The notes under the pieces were generated by a model. The model did no database searches. It was given only the letters and a program-made list of their open reading frames with translations, and was not told the origin of the DNA. The translations under genes and the position numbers were made by a program. A stretch of 7,933 bases of DNA, from NCBI GenBank assembly GCA_015486685.1, contig WFRC01000198.1, positions 1 through 7,933 on the forward strand. The letters are read 5' to 3'. Below are positions 5,741 to 7,933 of this stretch, one piece after another (positions within the stretch are counted from its first letter, which is position 1; every line of letters starts with the position of its first letter). The stretch comes from Caldifarciminota bacterium. Its GTDB lineage: Bacteria > Hydrothermota > UBA3072 > WFRC01.

Positions 5741-6273
5741 AAAAAAGTTCAGCATTATTATTTATCATTTTTCTATTATTGCAAGGATGCGGAAACGCAA
5801 AAGCCAGCAGCAATGCTAATAATAATAGTAAAAGCACTGTCAGTAGCAATACAACAGCCCGACAGTCAATGCCCAATTTCACACTTGAGGGACTTGATGG
5901 AAATCAATATGCTATATCACAATTTAGAGGGAGGGTTTTAATTGTAGATTTCTGGGCAACATGGTGTGGACCCTGTAAAGTAGAAATTCCATTTCTTGAA
6001 AATTTATATTCTCAATACAAAGATAAGGGCTTAACTGTAATAGGTGTAGGGCTTGATAATCCCGTAGCATTACAAAGATTCTCTGATGCAATGGGTATGA
6101 ATTATATGGTATTAAAAGGAACTCAGGCAATTGCGCAACAATTCCAGATAAGGGCAATACCTACTACATATATTTTAGACAAAAAAGGAAGAATTGCTCA
6201 TAAATTTGTGGGTTTCAGTCCTTCAATGAAGCAGACATTTGAATCGCTGGTTCAATCTTTGCTAAAAGAATAA
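5737..6273 (+). CDS. TlpA/ResA-like thioredoxin, lipoprotein
   Basis: 178 residues. The N-terminus (KK, hydrophobic 6-15) ends in a lipobox LLQGC (14-18), so C18 should be lipidated and the protein held on the outer face of the cytoplasmic membrane. A Ser/Asn-rich linker (about 21-44) precedes a TlpA/AhpC-TSA-type thioredoxin fold. The motif PNFTLEGLDG is at 46-55, FWATWCGPCK at 72-81 with redox C77 and C80, and the cis-Pro segment RAIPTTYILD at 139-148. Family members reduce disulfides of extracytoplasmic proteins, such as apocytochrome c, and receive electrons through CcdA/DsbD-type membrane proteins, none of which is in the window. It is the last gene of the operon, followed by a terminator. 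The substrate is unknown, and a thiol-peroxidase-like role cannot be excluded. Confidence 0.9.
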   Translation: MKKSSALLFIIFLLLQGCGNAKASSNANNNSKSTVSSNTTARQSMPNFTLEGLDGNQYAISQFRGRVLIVDFWATWCGPCKVEIPFLENLYSQYKDKGLTVIGVGLDNPVALQRFSDAMGMNYMVLKGTQAIAQQFQIRAIPTTYILDKKGRIAHKFVGFSPSMKQTFESLVQSLLKE

Positions 6274-6279
6274 ATAAGT

Positions 6280-6302
6280 AGGGATCGGCCCTTGTTTTTT
6301 TT
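6280..6302 (+). terminator. Weak rho-independent terminator of the operon
   Basis: AGGG (6280-6283) pairs with CCCT (6289-6292) around a 5-base loop and is followed by TG and eight T (6295-6302), seven bases after the last stop. The stem is short, so termination may be partial, but the position and T-run fit. Confidence 0.55.
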
Positions 6303-6309
6303 AATTCAT

Positions 6310-6426
6310 CTGGAAGAAAAAGATTATAAGTTTAGCCCGTATACATAAGCGTTTTAGGAAAAAGCAAAAAAACAAGAACCGCCCCCATCAGATATAGAAA
6401 ATTTGGGTATGGAAAATGATATTTAA
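6310..6426 (+). pseudogene. Possible degraded C-terminal coding remnant
   Basis: One frame reads LEEKDYKFSPYT, stop, AF, stop, EKAKKQEPPPSDI, then ENLGMENDI and a final TAA at 6424-6426. Apart from the internal TAA and TAG the composition is protein-like (Glu/Lys/Asp with a PPP turn). Each stop is one substitution from a plausible codon (CAA, TTG). The parent protein is not recognised. It may be the tail of a gene lost after the operon, or chance in AT-rich DNA. Confidence 0.3.
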
Positions 6427-6450
6427 TGCAAAATGAGGAAGGCAGCCGAT

Positions 6451-6490
6451 AGCATTGTCATTGCGAGCGACCAACGGGAGCGTGGCAAAC
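6451..6490. repeat. Dispersed intergenic palindromic repeat (CATTGCGAGCGA type)
   Basis: TCATTGCGAGCGACC followed by AACGGGAGCGTGGCAA is an imperfect palindrome. From memory, closely similar sequences are scattered through intergenic DNA of many unrelated bacterial genomes. An 11-base direct repeat, TGCAAAATGAG, lies on both sides of it (6427-6437 and 6520-6530), in line with insertion or with local filler repeats. Confidence 0.55.
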
Positions 6491-6539
6491 TCACAGGATG
6501 GGGTGGAATTATTGCAAAGTGCAAAATGAGAATGTAGGA

Positions 6540-6555
6540 GGGGCTTCCCAGCCCC
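6540..6555. repeat. Short GC hairpin
   Basis: GGGGCT (6540-6545) pairs perfectly with AGCCCC (6550-6555) around TCCC. No T-run follows on either strand, so I read it as part of a repeat (GTAGGAGGGGCTTCCCAGCC type) and not as a terminator. Confidence 0.55.
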
Positions 6556-6618
6556 GATAATTACGCAGTTGAAGGTTGAAGGAGAAGGAAGGATGAGAAA
6601 AGAGGGTTGGAAGTTAAG

Positions 6619-6662
6619 ATGCTGAAACCCTGACCTTCGTCAGGGCAGGCTCTGTTCAGCAT
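6619..6662. repeat. Nested palindromic element
   Basis: The outer arms ATGCTGAA (6619-6626) and TTCAGCAT (6655-6662) are perfectly complementary. Inside, CCCTGAC (6628-6634) and GTCAGGG (6639-6645) form a perfect 7-bp stem with a CTTC loop. The ending TTCAGCATGACA resembles dispersed repeats known from many bacterial genomes. Lying between convergent genes, it could also stall or protect transcripts. Confidence 0.65.
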
Positions 6663-6735
6663 GACAATTTATGGTCAGGATAACAAGAAGGAACGAAATA
6701 GACCAACAGACCAGATAGACTAAACTAACGAGATT

Positions 6736-7527
6736 TTATGGTAATATTATTTTAATCAGCATCCACAGAGAAGCCAAAATTAGTATAATCGTGAAACCAA
6801 TTCTTAACATAGTGATATGTAATTTTGCATGCAGATGGGAACCGATTTGTGAGCCAAAAATAATGGATGTGCCAAATATCAGGCATAATTTGAGGTCAAT
6901 GCCACCCTTCATTAGATGCCCAACAAATGCCATAGAGGATGATGCAAGAATAAGGAATGTATTTGTTCCCATTGCAATACGCATTGGTATGCCACTCAAT
7001 ATTATCAGAATAGGCACATTTAGTCCTCCGCCTGAAATACCAGCCATTCCAGCCAGAAATCCAATTATTCCTATTGGGATAAAGGTCAAAAACAAATCTA
7101 CATCATATTCATTATTATAAAATCTTCTATGCCATTTACAACATTTTCCTTTTCTGGAAATGATTGATTTTTCCTTATATATAAAGTAAGCAGAAAGTGA
7201 AAGAAAAACAATGAAGAATATTTTAAGATAGACTGCAGGGATAGATTTTGAAATAAATCCGCCCAAAAAAGACATAAGAGCAATAAATATTGAAAGAGGC
7301 ACTGCTAATTTCCAATCTACAAGCCTATTTTTACCAGAATATACCGTAACCATAGATATACTCTGAATAAATATCAAAAATAGACTGATACCTGCCGCTT
7401 TGTAATATGGAAGTACCAAAAATGTCATAAGCACAGGTAGATAAAATTCCCCTCCTCCCTTTCCAAACATAGAGAAGAAAAGAGAAATGATAAAAATTAT
7501 AACAGCAGTTATTATTATAATACCCAT
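6736..7527 (-). CDS. TauE/SafE (DUF81) family membrane permease
   Basis: 263 residues, highly hydrophobic, with about seven to eight membrane segments (approximately 2-20, 26-40, 45-63, 74-92, 99-117, 145-163, 170-180 with 186-204, 213-230 and 240-262). Two inverted-repeat halves each carry the family glycine signature: MFGKGGGEFYLPVL (20-33) and MAGISGGGLNVPIL (161-174). Members export or import sulfite, sulfoacetate, thiosulfate or other sulfur-containing or organic anions. The central cytoplasmic loop (about 118-143) is basic and holds a CC pair (129-130) and His133. A GGAGGTG ribosome site precedes ATG 7527. The gene converges on the redox operon and is divergent from the activase-related gene. 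Its substrate is not readable from sequence; a sulfur compound is an inference from context. Confidence 0.85.
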   Translation of the reverse strand: MGIIIITAVIIFIISLFFSMFGKGGGEFYLPVLMTFLVLPYYKAAGISLFLIFIQSISMVTVYSGKNRLVDWKLAVPLSIFIALMSFLGGFISKSIPAVYLKIFFIVFLSLSAYFIYKEKSIISRKGKCCKWHRRFYNNEYDVDLFLTFIPIGIIGFLAGMAGISGGGLNVPILIILSGIPMRIAMGTNTFLILASSSMAFVGHLMKGGIDLKLCLIFGTSIIFGSQIGSHLHAKLHITMLRIGFTIILILASLWMLIKIILP

Positions 7528-7531
7528 TTAA

Positions 7532-7538
7532 CACCTCC
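7532..7538 (-). promoter_or_regulatory. Ribosome binding site of the permease gene
   Basis: GGAGGTG on the minus strand, 4 bases before ATG 7527. It supports the chosen start. Confidence 0.75.
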
Positions 7539-7565
7539 CATCATTTTAAGTTATCTAAGAGGTGA

Positions 7566-7593
7566 ATGATAAATCTTAAAACATTAAAGTCAA
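7566..7593 (-). promoter_or_regulatory. Promoter of the permease gene
   Basis: The minus strand reads TTGACT (7588-7593), a 16-base spacer and TATCAT (7566-7571). It is preceded by A/T tracts around 7596-7632 that could act as an UP-like element. The predicted leader is about 32 bases. Confidence 0.6.
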
Positions 7594-7647
7594 GAAAAAA
7601 AATCTATATTTTTTTAAAAAATGCTTAAAAAATAGTTAAATTAACCC

Positions 7648-7676
7648 TTGACATATTCATTTATTTTTATAATTAT
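7648..7676 (+). promoter_or_regulatory. Promoter of the activase-related gene, possibly leaderless
   Basis: TTGACA (7648-7653) is a consensus -35. A -10 of AATTAT (7671-7676, spacer 17) or TATAAT (7668-7673, spacer 14) follows. With the first, transcription would start at about 7683, which is the ATG itself. Confidence 0.5.
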
Positions 7677-7682
7677 TAAAGT

Positions 7683-7933
7683 ATGAGAATAGGAATACCA
7701 AGGGCACTTTTATTTTTTACATACTATCCGTTCTGGCGGGTTTTTTTTAAGAGTCTTGGGGTGAAGATTTTGCTTTCGCCACCAACGAATAAAGCAATAT
7801 TAAAGGCGGGTATTAATCTTGCACATAGTGATATATGTTTTCCTATGAAGATTGCATTCGGGCACATAGATTACCTGAAGGATAAAGTGGATACTATTTT
7901 CATACCGCGTTTTATATCCTTAGAAAGGGGAAG
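7683..7933 (+). CDS. Acyl-CoA dehydratase activase-related protein (DUF2229 type), N-terminal part
   Basis: 83 codons are open to the right edge. The start MRIGIPRALLFFTYYPFW, then LSPPTNK (31-37), a conserved-type cysteine in DICFPMK (50-56), GHIDYLKDKVD (60-70) and FIPR (73-76) match the DUF2229 domain. This domain is found in activators, or activator-like partners, of 2-hydroxyacyl-CoA dehydratases and benzoyl-CoA-reductase-type enzymes. In such systems an iron-sulfur activator injects an electron into the dehydratase at the cost of ATP. C52 could be an iron-sulfur or structural ligand. The ATG is fixed by an in-frame TAA at 7677-7679 and by the family's usual start. No Shine-Dalgarno is seen. 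The family suggests an anaerobe. Whether the full protein is a stand-alone DUF2229 or fused to a BcrAD domain lies outside the window. Confidence 0.8.
   Translation, partial: MRIGIPRALLFFTYYPFWRVFFKSLGVKILLSPPTNKAILKAGINLAHSDICFPMKIAFGHIDYLKDKVDTIFIPRFISLERG

Noticed and set aside
6310..6426. Stop-codon reassignment (reading through TAA and TAG)
   Set aside because: All well-supported genes here terminate normally at TAA or TGA, and both TAA and TAG would have to be reassigned.
6540..6555. Terminator for the operon or the permease gene
   Set aside because: It is a perfect 6-bp stem but has no T-run in either direction; the T-run at 6295-6302 fits the operon end better.
6791..7120. 109-codon plus-strand frame
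   Set aside because: It is the antisense shadow of the TauE/SafE permease; the permease frame has clear family motifs.
7723..7748. Intrinsic attenuator in the activase-related gene (small stem followed by eight T)
   Set aside because: The stem is only about 3 bp, and the T-run encodes Val-Phe-Phe in a conserved part of the domain, so coding explains it.

Overview
The window looks like a piece of a low-GC, probably anaerobic bacterial chromosome. It is AT-rich, the genes have AAGGAGG-type ribosome binding sites, and the long intergenic gaps are filled with decaying short repeats. Gene content points the same way: a two-domain protein disulfide oxidoreductase (typical of thermophiles and many anaerobes), a CoA-disulfide-reductase-type flavoprotein, and the start of a 2-hydroxyacyl-CoA dehydratase activase-related protein. 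I cannot name the taxon; an uncultured candidate-phylum lineage would fit the intergenic style, but that is a guess.

Layout. Positions 1-533 (minus) hold the N-terminal part of a secreted beta-propeller (SBBP-repeat) protein that runs off the left edge. Positions 996-1898 (minus) encode an NmrA-like atypical SDR protein. Both minus-strand genes appear to have a good sigma70-type promoter 300-400 bases upstream. In both cases the stretch between promoter and gene holds a copy of the same ~100-bp element with inverted ends, in the same orientation. From about 2407 a promoter drives a tight five-gene plus-strand operon: protein disulfide oxidoreductase (2518-3168), thioredoxin-reductase-like flavoprotein (3174-4130), small CPWC glutaredoxin (4134-4376), CoA-disulfide-reductase-family protein (4373-5740) and a TlpA/ResA-like lipoprotein thioredoxin (5737-6273). 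A weak intrinsic terminator follows. The gap 6280-6735 holds a degraded coding remnant and three palindromic elements. A TauE/SafE permease (6736-7527, minus) is divergent from the acyl-CoA dehydratase activase-related gene (7683 to the right edge, plus), with a promoter on each side.

How the genes work together. The operon reads as a thiol-redox relay. Two flavoprotein reductases take electrons from NAD(P)H and can pass them to two cytoplasmic redoxins, one of which is translationally coupled to the CoA-disulfide reductase. A lipid-anchored thioredoxin acts outside the cytoplasmic membrane. The carrier that would take electrons across the membrane (CcdA/DsbD type) is not in the window. The TauE/SafE protein could be a sulfur-compound exporter, which would fit the theme but is not demonstrated. 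The most testable new idea is that the coupled glutaredoxin/CoA-disulfide-reductase pair forms a CoA-based equivalent of the glutathione/glutaredoxin system.
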